From positions 3,968,001 to 4,032,000 of the forward strand of contig NZ_CP123923.1 in the NCBI RefSeq assembly GCF_030450125.1: a DNA stretch of 64,000 nucleotides, read 5' to 3'. Below, piece by piece: positions 8,313 to 15,735 of the stretch. A program made the translations under genes and the position numbers. Origin of the DNA: Streptomyces sp. WP-1 (GTDB lineage: Bacteria > Actinomycetota > Actinomycetes > Streptomycetales > Streptomycetaceae). The notes below the pieces were generated by a model. It was not told where the DNA came from and did not search any database. It worked only from the letters and a program-made list of their open reading frames with translations. Within the stretch, counting starts at the first letter, position 1, and each line of letters opens with the position of its first letter.

Positions 8313-9359
8313 GTGCCGCGCCCTTGTGTACCAACCCCCATGCCCCACGCGCCCCCTCTGGGCGCCCTGCTCCGCCTGTACGACGCCGCCGGGACGCCCC
8401 TGGCCTGCGAACCGGTCGACCAGGGGCTGCTCAACCGCGGCTACCGCCTCTGCACCACGCGCGGCCGGTATTTCCTCAAGCACCACTTCGACCCCGACAC
8501 CGCCGACCCGGCCGCCATCGAACGCCGGCACCGGGCCACCCAGCGCCTGGCCGCCCTCGGCGTGCCGGTCGCCGTGCCGCTCGCGCACCGCGAGGGCCGT
8601 ACCGTCGCCGTCGTCGGCGGCCATGCCTACGCCCTGCACCCCTGGATCGACGGCGGACACCGCCACGGCGGCCAGCTGACCCGCTCGGAGAGCGCGCGCC
8701 TGGGAGCGCTGCTGGGCGCCGTGCACGCCTGCCTGGAGCGCGTGATGCCGCCCAAGGGGCGCACCCGCCCGGCCACCAGCCCCCATCCGGTGGAGAGCGC
8801 CGACCCGGCGGACACGTTCGCGCTCATCGACCAGCTGCTCGCGCGGGTGCGCCGGCACCGCCCGGCCGACGCCTTCGACGCGCTGGCCCGGCACCGGCTC
8901 CGGGAGCGGCGGGAGCTGCTGGAACGGCACGCGGACCGGCGACCGCCGCCCGGCGGCCCGGTGGGCTGGGTGCACGGCGACTTCCACCCGTTCAACCTGC
9001 TCTACAAGGACGGCGCCCCGGCGGCCATCGTGGACTGGGACCGGCTCGGCGTGCAGCCCCGCGCGGAGGAGGCCGTGCGGGCCGCCGCGATCTTCTTCGT
9101 ACGGCCCGCGGGCGCCCTGGACCTGCCGAAGGTGCGGGCGTACGCCCGCGCGTACCGGCGCGCGGCCGATGCCACGCCCGAGGAACTGGCGGCGGCCGTA
9201 CGCCGGGTGTGGTGGGAACGCCTGAACGACTTCTGGATGCTGCGCTGGCACTACGAGCGCGGCGACAGCCGTGCCGACTGCCAGTTCCCGGCCGCCTCGG
9301 CGCTCGTGGTGTGGTGGACCCGCGAGTACGACGCGGTGTGCGACGCGTTCACCGGGTGA
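8313..9359 (+). CDS. Aminoglycoside phosphotransferase/homoserine kinase-like kinase
   Basis: 348 residues from GTG 8313, or 339 from ATG 8340. TAGCAT at 8300-8305 sits 7 bp before the GTG, which favours a leaderless transcript starting at 8313. The protein kinase-like fold of the APH family is seen in CEPVDQGLLNRGYRLCTTRGRYFLKH (nucleotide loop and Lys), the Brenner-type motif HGDFHPFNLLY (about residue 223) and IVDWDRLG (metal-binding Asp). HGDFHPFN is shared by choline, homoserine and small-molecule kinases, so the substrate is open; nothing argues for antibiotic resistance. It is followed by a tandem repeat and then the convergent kinase gene. Confidence 0.82.
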   Translation: MPRPCVPTPMPHAPPLGALLRLYDAAGTPLACEPVDQGLLNRGYRLCTTRGRYFLKHHFDPDTADPAAIERRHRATQRLAALGVPVAVPLAHREGRTVAVVGGHAYALHPWIDGGHRHGGQLTRSESARLGALLGAVHACLERVMPPKGRTRPATSPHPVESADPADTFALIDQLLARVRRHRPADAFDALARHRLRERRELLERHADRRPPPGGPVGWVHGDFHPFNLLYKDGAPAAIVDWDRLGVQPRAEEAVRAAAIFFVRPAGALDLPKVRAYARAYRRAADATPEELAAAVRRVWWERLNDFWMLRWHYERGDSRADCQFPAASALVVWWTREYDAVCDAFTG

Positions 9360-9381
9360 GCGGGTTTACGTCCGTCGCGTC

Positions 9382-9471
9382 GGCCAAGGCCCTTTCCGTC
9401 GGTCACGGCCCTTCTGTCGGTCACGGCCCTTCAATCGGTCACGGCCCTTCAGCCGATCAGGCTCCTTCGGA
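9382..9471. repeat. 18-bp tandem repeats downstream of the phosphotransferase gene
   Basis: Three near-identical 18-bp units starting CGGTCACGGCCCTTC at 9400, 9418 and 9436 differ only in the last three bases; degenerate units flank them at about 9382 and 9454. They begin some 25 bp after the stop codon. Units abut without spacers. Confidence 0.85.
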
Positions 9472-9502
9472 AGCCGAGATCCTTCGGCGGCGGGCAGACG
9501 AA

Positions 9503-9526
9503 CGGGGCCCGGTCTCCCGGGCCCCG
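9503..9526 (-). terminator. Terminator of the Ser/Thr kinase gene
   Basis: CGGGGCCCGG (9503-9512) pairs with CCGGGCCCCG (9517-9526) around TCTC, 35 bp beyond the minus-strand kinase stop. It could also serve the convergent phosphotransferase gene. Confidence 0.7.
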
Positions 9527-9560
9527 CGGTTGTCCTACTGGCGGGCAGCCCCGCCGATGC

Positions 9561-11192
9561 TCATCCGGTGGGCAGGCCCGCCGCCCCGCCGGCCGCCGCG
9601 TTGCCGTCGGTGGCGTTGCCGTTCGTCGTACCCGCGTCCGTGCCGCCGCCCGTCGCGCCGGTGTCGGTGCCACCGTCCGCGGCGCCGCCGTCGGCGTTGC
9701 CGCCGTCCGTCGGGTCCGTGGGCTGCGTCGACGTGGGCGGGGTCTTCGACGGCTGGTTCGTCGGGCCGGTGGTCTCCGGGTCGGTCGGGGTGTACGACGG
9801 CGTGTACGACGGCGACCAGTTCGACCCGGAACCGGTGCCCGTCCCGTCGTCGGTCGAGCTGTCCGTGGGCTGCCCGGTGTCGTCGTCGCTCGGGGACGAG
9901 CTGGCGGTGTCGTCGTCGGTGCTCTTGGTGTGCGTGGCCGGCGGCTTGGTGTCCGTACCGGCGCCGCCACCGCCGCCCGCGCCCTTCAGCGCCAGCGCCA
10001 CGCCCGCCGCGATGGCGATGACCGCGAGCACGGCGAGGATCCACAGCTTGCCGCGGCCGCTGCCCTTGTTGCCGTGCCCCTCGAAGCCGCCGTCGTCGCC
10101 GTGGCCGTAGCCCTGCGGCAGCAGCGGCTGCGGGATCTGCGTGGTGCCGGAACCGGCCATCGGCGACATCGCGGTGGTGCCCGCGAAGCCGCCCGCCGGG
10201 GTGTGCCGGGTGTCGTGCACCGCCACCGGGCCGGTGTTCCAGGTGCCGGTGTGGCCGCCCTGGTCGTAGAGCATCTGGAGGCCGTACTGGACCAGGCCGC
10301 GCATCTCCTCCGCCGTCTGGAACCGGTCGTCCGGCTCCTTGGCGAGCGAGCGCATGACCAGGCCGTCCAGCTCCGGCGGGCAGGCCTGGAGGACCTGCGA
10401 CGGCGCGATGGGCGTGTCCTGGACGTGCTGGTAGACCACGGACAGCGGGGTCTCACCGGTGAACGGGGGCCGCAGCGCGAGCAGTTCGTACAGCAGGCAG
10501 CCGGTCGCGTACAGGTCGGAGCGGTGGTCGACGGCCTTGCCGAGCGCCTGCTCCGGGGAGAGGTACTGGGGGGTGCCCATGACCATGCCGGTCTGCGTCA
10601 TCGTGGACTGCGCGCCGTGCAGGGCGCGGGCGATGCCGAAGTCCATCACCTTGACGGCGCCGCTGTCGGTGATGATCACGTTCGCGGGCTTGATGTCGCG
10701 GTGCACGATGCCGTGCTGGTGCGAGTAGGCGAGCGCCTCCAGGACTCCGGAGACGATGATCAGCGCCTGCTCGGGGCCGGGCGCCTCCGCGTTCAGCAGC
10801 AGATCGCGGATGGTGCGGCCCTCGACCAGCTCCATCACGATGTACGGCACCGACTGGCCGCCCGCGACGTCCTCGCCGGAGTCGTACACGGCGACGATCG
10901 CGTGGTGGTTGAGCCCGGCGACCGACTGCGCCTCGCGCGTGAACCGCGCCTTGGAGACAGGGTCCTCGGCCAGGTCGGCACGGAGCAGCTTGACCGCGAC
11001 CGTACGGCCCAGACGGACGTCCTCGGCCGCGAAGACCTCGGCCATGCCGCCCCGGCCCAGGCGGTGCGTCAGCCGGTACCGGCCGTCGCCGACCAGCCCT
11101 GCGTTGCCCCAGTTCTCCGGCCCGTCCGAGATGCCGCCGCCGCCAGACGCCTCCGGGTCGGACGGGCCCTGGGCGCGCTGCGTCTGTGCCAT
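9561..11192 (-). CDS. Receptor-type Ser/Thr protein kinase without PASTA domains
   Basis: 543 residues. Hanks-type kinase domain: glycine loop GRGGMAEV (46-53), catalytic Lys in VAVKLL (68), HRDIKPAN (164-171), DFG (184-186), and an activation loop STMTQTGMVMGTPQYLSPE with threonines suited to autophosphorylation. A juxtamembrane linker is followed by one membrane helix (about 378-400) and then an outside tail of about 140 residues made almost only of Asp, Thr, Ser, Gly, Pro and Asn; no PASTA repeat is present. Such a tail looks like a wall-spanning spacer rather than a folded sensor. It is transcribed divergently from a second kinase across a 344-bp spacer, with a terminator just behind its stop. 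Confidence 0.9.
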   Translation of the reverse strand: MAQTQRAQGPSDPEASGGGGISDGPENWGNAGLVGDGRYRLTHRLGRGGMAEVFAAEDVRLGRTVAVKLLRADLAEDPVSKARFTREAQSVAGLNHHAIVAVYDSGEDVAGGQSVPYIVMELVEGRTIRDLLLNAEAPGPEQALIIVSGVLEALAYSHQHGIVHRDIKPANVIITDSGAVKVMDFGIARALHGAQSTMTQTGMVMGTPQYLSPEQALGKAVDHRSDLYATGCLLYELLALRPPFTGETPLSVVYQHVQDTPIAPSQVLQACPPELDGLVMRSLAKEPDDRFQTAEEMRGLVQYGLQMLYDQGGHTGTWNTGPVAVHDTRHTPAGGFAGTTAMSPMAGSGTTQIPQPLLPQGYGHGDDGGFEGHGNKGSGRGKLWILAVLAVIAIAAGVALALKGAGGGGGAGTDTKPPATHTKSTDDDTASSSPSDDDTGQPTDSSTDDGTGTGSGSNWSPSYTPSYTPTDPETTGPTNQPSKTPPTSTQPTDPTDGGNADGGAADGGTDTGATGGGTDAGTTNGNATDGNAAAGGAAGLPTG

Positions 11193-11276
11193 CAGTCCTC
11201 GCCGTCGTTTCTGCCCGCGGTGCGCGCGGTGTTGTCACGGTCTCCGTCGGCCACGCTACAGCCTCCGTGGGGGCCA

Positions 11277-11291
11277 CCGGTTCGGAACCGG
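11277..11291. promoter_or_regulatory. Palindrome in the spacer between the two kinase genes
   Basis: CCGGTTC-G-GAACCGG is a perfect inverted repeat within the 344-bp divergent spacer (11193-11536), followed by a further GAACCGG-like copy. A regulatory role is possible but unproven. The rest of the spacer holds the promoter listed next; no other structure stood out. Confidence 0.35.
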
Positions 11292-11431
11292 AACCGGGAC
11301 CGACTCTGCGACGGACCGGCCATGAAACCCTCAGCACAGGTCGTCGTGCAAATTCTGTGTGCTGCTCGCACGCCCCCTGTAACGCTTGCGCGACGCTTCT
11401 TGTCCGTACGGTCACGGAACGGGCACCGAGC

Positions 11432-11460
11432 TTGACGTGCCGGTGCCCTGGGGCAGACTT
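11432..11460 (+). promoter_or_regulatory. Predicted promoter of the plus-strand kinase
   Basis: TTGACG (11432-11437) and AGACTT (11455-11460) are spaced by 17 bp, giving a leader of about 70 nt to the ATG at 11537. The -35 is good and the -10 weak. Confidence 0.4.
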
Positions 11461-11536
11461 GGCCGGGAATGACACATTCGATCAAGGCCTGTGCGACGAG
11501 CCAAGGTGCCGGACGGCCGATGGGGGACGCGGAGAG

Positions 11537-13174
11537 ATGAGCCAGGACGGCACACACGGCCGATATTCGGGGCAGGGTCTGGCCGGTGGCCGATACCAGC
11601 TGCGCGACCTGCTCGGCGAGGGCGGCATGGCCTCGGTCCACCTCGCGTACGACGCCGTGCTGGACCGCCAGGTCGCGATCAAGACACTGCACACCGAGCT
11701 GGGCCGGGAGCAGGCCTTCCGCGAGCGCTTCCGCCGCGAGGCCCAGGCCGTGGCGAAGCTCACGCACACCAACATCGTCTCCGTCTTCGACACGGGCGAG
11801 GACGACCTCGGCGGCCTGGCGACCCCGTACATCGTCATGGAGTACGTCGAGGGCCACCCGCTGGGCTCGGTCCTGGAGGAGGACATACGCCGGTACGGCG
11901 CCATGCCCGCCGACCAGGCGCTGAAGGTCACCGCCGACGTGCTCGCCGCGCTGGACATCAGCCACGAGATGGGCCTGGTCCACCGCGACATCAAGCCCGG
12001 CAACGTGATGGTGACCAAGCGAGGTGTGGTCAAGGTCATGGACTTCGGCATCGCGCGCGCCATGCAGTCCGGCGTGACCTCGATGACGCAGACCGGCATG
12101 GTCGTCGGCACCCCGCAGTACCTCTCGCCCGAGCAGGCCCTCGGCCGCGGTGTGGACGCCCGCTCCGACCTGTACTCGGTCGGCATCATGCTCTTCCAGC
12201 TGGTGACCGGGCGGCTGCCGTTCGACGCGGACTCCCCGCTGGCGATCGCGTACGCGCACGTCCAGGAGGAGCCGGTCGCCCCGTCCTCCATCAACCGCGC
12301 GCTGCCCCCGGCGGTGGACGCGCTGGTCGCCCGCGCGCTGCGGAAGAACCCGAACGAGCGCTTCCCGACCGCCGACGCCATGCGCGAGGAGTGCCTGCGG
12401 GTCGCCGCCTCCCTCCAGGCGGCCGCGCCGAGCATCGTGCCGGACGCCGGTCCGCGGCAGAGCGGCTCGGGCGTCGGCTCCGCGGTGTTCCCGCCGGTCG
12501 ACCAGTCCCGGCAGACGCCGCCCGGACCGGTGCGGACGCCGTACCAGCCGGGTCCGTACGGCCCCCATACCCCGGCACCGGCCACGCCCGCGCCCGCGCC
12601 CTCCTACGGCTATCCCCAGCCGGCGGGCTACCAGACGCCTCCGGCCGGCTACGGGCCCAGCACCCCGCCGCCGTACGCGCAGTCCCCGCAGACGACCACG
12701 CAGGGGTCCGGCCCGGACGGCGGCAAGAGCGGAAAGGCCGTGATCATCGGGGCGGTCGGGGTGTCGCTCGTCGCGGTCGTCGGCCTGGCCGTCGCGCTGA
12801 CCATGAACAGCGGCGGCGGTGACGACACGGGCGGGCACGGCGGTGCCAGCACCTCGGCGTCCCCCCGCCACCAGGCGGGCTACCGGGGCCCGGACACCAC
12901 CCGGGTGATCGACAAGACCAAGTGCACGGAGCCGGCGGAGTCCTACGACGATCCGAACAAGATCCAGCTGCCCGATTTCCGCTACAAGGACATCAACTCC
13001 GTGAAGGCCTGCTTCCAGGCCGCGGGCTGGACGCTGCACGTCAAGAAGGTGGACGACAACACCTGGGGCGACGGCACGGTCATGGACCAGTTCCCGTCCG
13101 AGGGCACGGATGTGAACGCCAAGAACCCGGGCACCATCGAGCTGAGCGTGTCGACGGGCAATCCGCCGCAGTAG
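11537..13174 (+). CDS. Receptor-type Ser/Thr protein kinase with one PASTA-like domain
   Basis: 545 residues from the ATG at 11537, set by GGAGAG directly before it. Kinase domain: GEGGMASV (27-34), Lys49 in VAIKTL, HRDIKPGN (149-156), DFG (169-171), activation loop MTQTGMVVGTPQYLSPEQ. It is followed by a Pro/Gly/Tyr-rich linker of about 110 residues (PYGPHTPAPATPAP and similar), one membrane helix (VIIGAVGVSLVAVVGLAVAL), and an extracytoplasmic domain whose end (INSVKACFQAAGWTLHVKKV to GTIELSVSTG) fits a single PASTA-type repeat that could sense wall fragments. It ends in a strong terminator. With the divergent kinase it forms a pair distinct from PknB at 49 kb. Confidence 0.9.
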   Translation: MSQDGTHGRYSGQGLAGGRYQLRDLLGEGGMASVHLAYDAVLDRQVAIKTLHTELGREQAFRERFRREAQAVAKLTHTNIVSVFDTGEDDLGGLATPYIVMEYVEGHPLGSVLEEDIRRYGAMPADQALKVTADVLAALDISHEMGLVHRDIKPGNVMVTKRGVVKVMDFGIARAMQSGVTSMTQTGMVVGTPQYLSPEQALGRGVDARSDLYSVGIMLFQLVTGRLPFDADSPLAIAYAHVQEEPVAPSSINRALPPAVDALVARALRKNPNERFPTADAMREECLRVAASLQAAAPSIVPDAGPRQSGSGVGSAVFPPVDQSRQTPPGPVRTPYQPGPYGPHTPAPATPAPAPSYGYPQPAGYQTPPAGYGPSTPPPYAQSPQTTTQGSGPDGGKSGKAVIIGAVGVSLVAVVGLAVALTMNSGGGDDTGGHGGASTSASPRHQAGYRGPDTTRVIDKTKCTEPAESYDDPNKIQLPDFRYKDINSVKACFQAAGWTLHVKKVDDNTWGDGTVMDQFPSEGTDVNAKNPGTIELSVSTGNPPQ

Positions 13175-13187
13175 ACGCGCGCATGAG

Positions 13188-13222
13188 AAGGGGCCCGGCG
13201 GTGACCGACCGCCGGGCCCCTT
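13188..13222. terminator. Strong intrinsic terminator
   Basis: A perfect 15-bp stem, AAGGGGCCCGGCGGT (13188-13202) with ACCGCCGGGCCCCTT (13208-13222), and a GACCG loop, between the convergent kinase and bpa genes. Confidence 0.88.
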
Positions 13223-13259
13223 TCGCGTGTCCGGATCTACGGGTACGGATATCTGGGAT

Positions 13260-13820
13260 CTACAGGTACGGGCCGCCCGTGTGCCCGCCCGTGTGCTGGT
13301 CGTCGCCCTCGGGGCCCGACACACCCGGCGGGAGCGCCCGGCGCATCTGCTCCAGCTGGGCCCGCGCGGCCATCTGCTGGGCGAACAGCGTGGTCTGGAT
13401 CCCGTGGAAGAGGCCCTCCAGCCAGCCCACCAGCTGTGCCTGCGCGATACGCAGCTCGGCGTCGCTCGGGGTGACGTCGTCGGTGAACGGCAGCGACAGG
13501 CGCTCCAGCTCCTCGACCAGCTCCGGCGCCAGACCGTCCTCCAGCTCCTTCACCGAGCTGGCGTGGATCTCCCGCAGCCGGACCCGGCTGGCCTCGTCGA
13601 GGGGAGCGGCGCGCACCTCCTCCAGGAGCTGCTTGATCATGCTGCCGATCCGCATGACCTTGGCGGGCTGCTCCACCTGCTCGGTGACCGGAATCTCGCG
13701 GGAATCGTCGTCCCCGCCACCTCCGCCCAGCGCCATCCCGTCCTGACCCACGACGAGGATCTGGGGCTTCTCCGGCGACCGTTCGTTCCTCGGCATCTCC
13801 ATGCCGTCATTGTCTCGCAC
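13260..13820 (-). CDS. bpa: Bacterial proteasome activator Bpa
   Basis: 186 residues. Matches the bacterial proteasome activator (DUF2587) family: an acidic N-terminus, IPVTEQVEQPAKVMRIGSMIKQLLEEVR, the central helices LREIHASSVKELEDGLAPELVEELERLSLPF and ELRIAQAQLVGWLEGLFHGIQTTLFAQQMAARAQLEQM, and a C-terminal GGPYL tail. In mycobacteria the Bpa ring docks on the 20S proteasome through a GQYL C-terminus, giving ATP-independent degradation; the PYL ending here fits that HbYX-like role. Start at GTG 13820, 7 nt after GAGG; internal ATGs at 13802 and 13796 have no better site. It stands alone between a terminator and a divergent gene. The proteasome genes are not in this window. Confidence 0.88.
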   Translation of the reverse strand: MRDNDGMEMPRNERSPEKPQILVVGQDGMALGGGGGDDDSREIPVTEQVEQPAKVMRIGSMIKQLLEEVRAAPLDEASRVRLREIHASSVKELEDGLAPELVEELERLSLPFTDDVTPSDAELRIAQAQLVGWLEGLFHGIQTTLFAQQMAARAQLEQMRRALPPGVSGPEGDDQHTGGHTGGPYL

Positions 13821-13983
13821 CCGCCCACCTCACCACCGTGGCGCCCCCCGGTGCAGCGGATCCGCGGTTTAGACCCGTCGGCCCAATCCGGAATGCCCCG
13901 GGAGTCCGGTGATGTGAGGCTGTTCCCGTCGGTTCATCATCGATCACGCGCTCACGCCAGCTGGGCTCCGGGAGGTCACCGAC

Positions 13984-14676
13984 GTGACTCCATGGCTGCG
14001 ACTCACCCACCCCTGTCTGCGGCTGCTGCTCGTCCTCACGGCGGCCCTGCCCGCCTACGGCACCGCCGCCGCGTACGCCGCCGAGGCCGGCCCGCCGCAC
14101 TCCCCCTCCGCGGGCCACCCCGCCGGTACGCCCTCGGCCTCGTCCTCGCCCGCCGGCCACACGGGCGGCTCAGGCGGCCCGGCCGGTGCCGGAGGGCCCG
14201 CGGCGGCCGGGAACGCCGCCGGTTCCGGTCACGCCGGGCACGATCACCAGGACCGCCCGGGGCACGACGGCGCCGGTGCCCAGCACCCGCACCCGCCCTC
14301 CGGCCCGGCCTCCGCCTCGTACAGCGTGCCGTCCGGCGAGCCGTCGCGGGCGGGCAGCGGGGCCGGTGAGGGGAAGCTGCGCCCGGGGCGCCAGGACGGG
14401 CCCTGGGCCCAGGTGGAGGGCGACGAGGACGCCGTCCCCGACTCCGCCGCACAGCCCGCGGAGCCGGAGACCGCGGAGCCCCCGACGGCCTCCCGGCCGA
14501 CCGAGGAGGCGGGTCTCGATCCCACGCCGGGGCGGTCGGCGGACCAGGACGCCGCCCGGCAGAGCGAGAACGCGAGCGAGCCGGCCCTGCGGATCCTGCC
14601 GCTCGGCAGCGGGCTCGTCCTCATCGGTCTCGGCCTCGGCCTGGCCTTCCTGGGGCTGCGGCTGCGCAGGAGCTGA
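13984..14676 (+). CDS. Exported, cell-surface-anchored low-complexity protein
   Basis: 230 residues from GTG 13984 (GGGAGG 8 nt upstream). A signal peptide (LRLLLVLTAALPAYGTAAAYAAEA) precedes about 150 residues rich in Gly, Ala, Pro, Ser and His, including the His/Asp cluster GHAGHDHQDRPGHDGAG. The C-terminus has LRILPLGSG, a hydrophobic helix (LVLIGLGLGLAFLGL) and a basic tail RLRRS. That order (short motif, helix, positive tail) is that of a cell-wall sorting signal, but the motif is LPLGSG rather than LPxTG or LAxTG. No folded domain recognised. It could be a wall-spanning stalk or a metal-binding surface protein. Confidence 0.65.
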   Translation: MTPWLRLTHPCLRLLLVLTAALPAYGTAAAYAAEAGPPHSPSAGHPAGTPSASSSPAGHTGGSGGPAGAGGPAAAGNAAGSGHAGHDHQDRPGHDGAGAQHPHPPSGPASASYSVPSGEPSRAGSGAGEGKLRPGRQDGPWAQVEGDEDAVPDSAAQPAEPETAEPPTASRPTEEAGLDPTPGRSADQDAARQSENASEPALRILPLGSGLVLIGLGLGLAFLGLRLRRS

Positions 14677-14697
14677 GCCCCGGGCCCGGACGCTCCG

Positions 14698-15678
14698 CTA
14701 CGGGGCCACGAGCAGCACCTTGCCGATGTGGCCGCTCTCCTCCAGCACCCGGTGCGCCTCGGCGGCCCGCGCCATCGGCAGCTCGCGGTCCACCACCGGG
14801 CGTACCCGCCCCCCGGCGAGCAGCGGCCAGACGTGCTCGCGGACCGCGGCGACGATGGCCGTCTTCTCCTCCACCGGCCGCGCCCGCAGCGAGGTCGCGG
14901 TGACGGCAGCGCGCTTGTGCAGCAGCGCGCCGATGTTCAGCTCGCCCTTGGCACCGCCCTGGAGCCCGATGATCGCCAGACGCCCGTTGACCGCCAGCGC
15001 CCGCACATTGCGGTCGAGGTACTTGGCGCCCATGTTGTCGAGGATGACGTCGGCGCCCGCGCCGCCGGTGGCCTCCTCGACCTCGGCGACGAAGTCCTGC
15101 TCCCGGTAGTTGATCAGGATGTCCGCGCCCAGTTCGGCGCAGCGCTCCAGCTTCTCCTTGGTCCCGGCGGTCACCGCGACCCTGGCGCCGACTGCCTTGG
15201 CCAGCTGGATCGCCATGGTGCCGATGCCGCTGGAGCCGCCGTGCACCAGCAGGGTCTCGCCCGGCCCCAGGTGGGACACCATGAACACGTTGGACCAGAC
15301 CGTGCACGCCACCTCGGGCAGCGCGGCGGCCCGCACCAGGTCGACGCCCTCCGGCACCGGCAGCAGCTGCCCGGCCGGTACGACGACCTTCTGGGCGTAG
15401 CCGCCGCCCGCGAGCAGCGCGCACACCTCGTCGCCGATGGCCCAGCCGGACACCCCGGGGCCGAGCGCGGCGATCCGGCCGGAGCACTCCAGGCCGGGGT
15501 AGGGGGAGGCGCCGGGCGGCGGGTTGTAGAAGCCCTGCCGTTGCAGGACGTCGGCACGGTTGACGGCACTGGCCACCACCTCGACCAGCACCTCGCCCTC
15601 GCCGGCCACCGGATCGGGGACCTCGTCCCACACCAGCGCCTCGGGACCACCAGGTTCGGGAATCGTGATCGCATGCAT
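14698..15678 (-). CDS. NAD(P)H-quinone oxidoreductase, PIG3-type medium-chain reductase
   Basis: 326 residues. Begins MHAITIPEPGGPEALVWDEVPDP, typical of the zeta-crystallin/TP53I3 (PIG3) group, with SAVNRADVLQRQGFYNPPPGASPYPGLECSGRI and the Rossmann motif VHGGSSGIGTMAIQLAKA (about 148-165). No zinc ligands, so it is a non-zinc reductase of quinones or enones. The start at ATG 15678 matches the family N-terminus. It is separated from the upstream channel gene by 57 bp in the same direction and may share its transcript. Confidence 0.88.
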   Translation of the reverse strand: MHAITIPEPGGPEALVWDEVPDPVAGEGEVLVEVVASAVNRADVLQRQGFYNPPPGASPYPGLECSGRIAALGPGVSGWAIGDEVCALLAGGGYAQKVVVPAGQLLPVPEGVDLVRAAALPEVACTVWSNVFMVSHLGPGETLLVHGGSSGIGTMAIQLAKAVGARVAVTAGTKEKLERCAELGADILINYREQDFVAEVEEATGGAGADVILDNMGAKYLDRNVRALAVNGRLAIIGLQGGAKGELNIGALLHKRAAVTATSLRARPVEEKTAIVAAVREHVWPLLAGGRVRPVVDRELPMARAAEAHRVLEESGHIGKVLLVAP

Positions 15679-15735
15679 GTCCGCGACGCTACTCCCCCTG
15701 GCGCCCCGGGCGGCCACGGCGCTCGACGCCCCGTC

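Noticed and set aside
9400..9453. CRISPR-like array
   Set aside because: 18-bp units are directly adjacent without spacers, and no cas genes exist in the window. The same holds for the repeats at 42260 and 23475.
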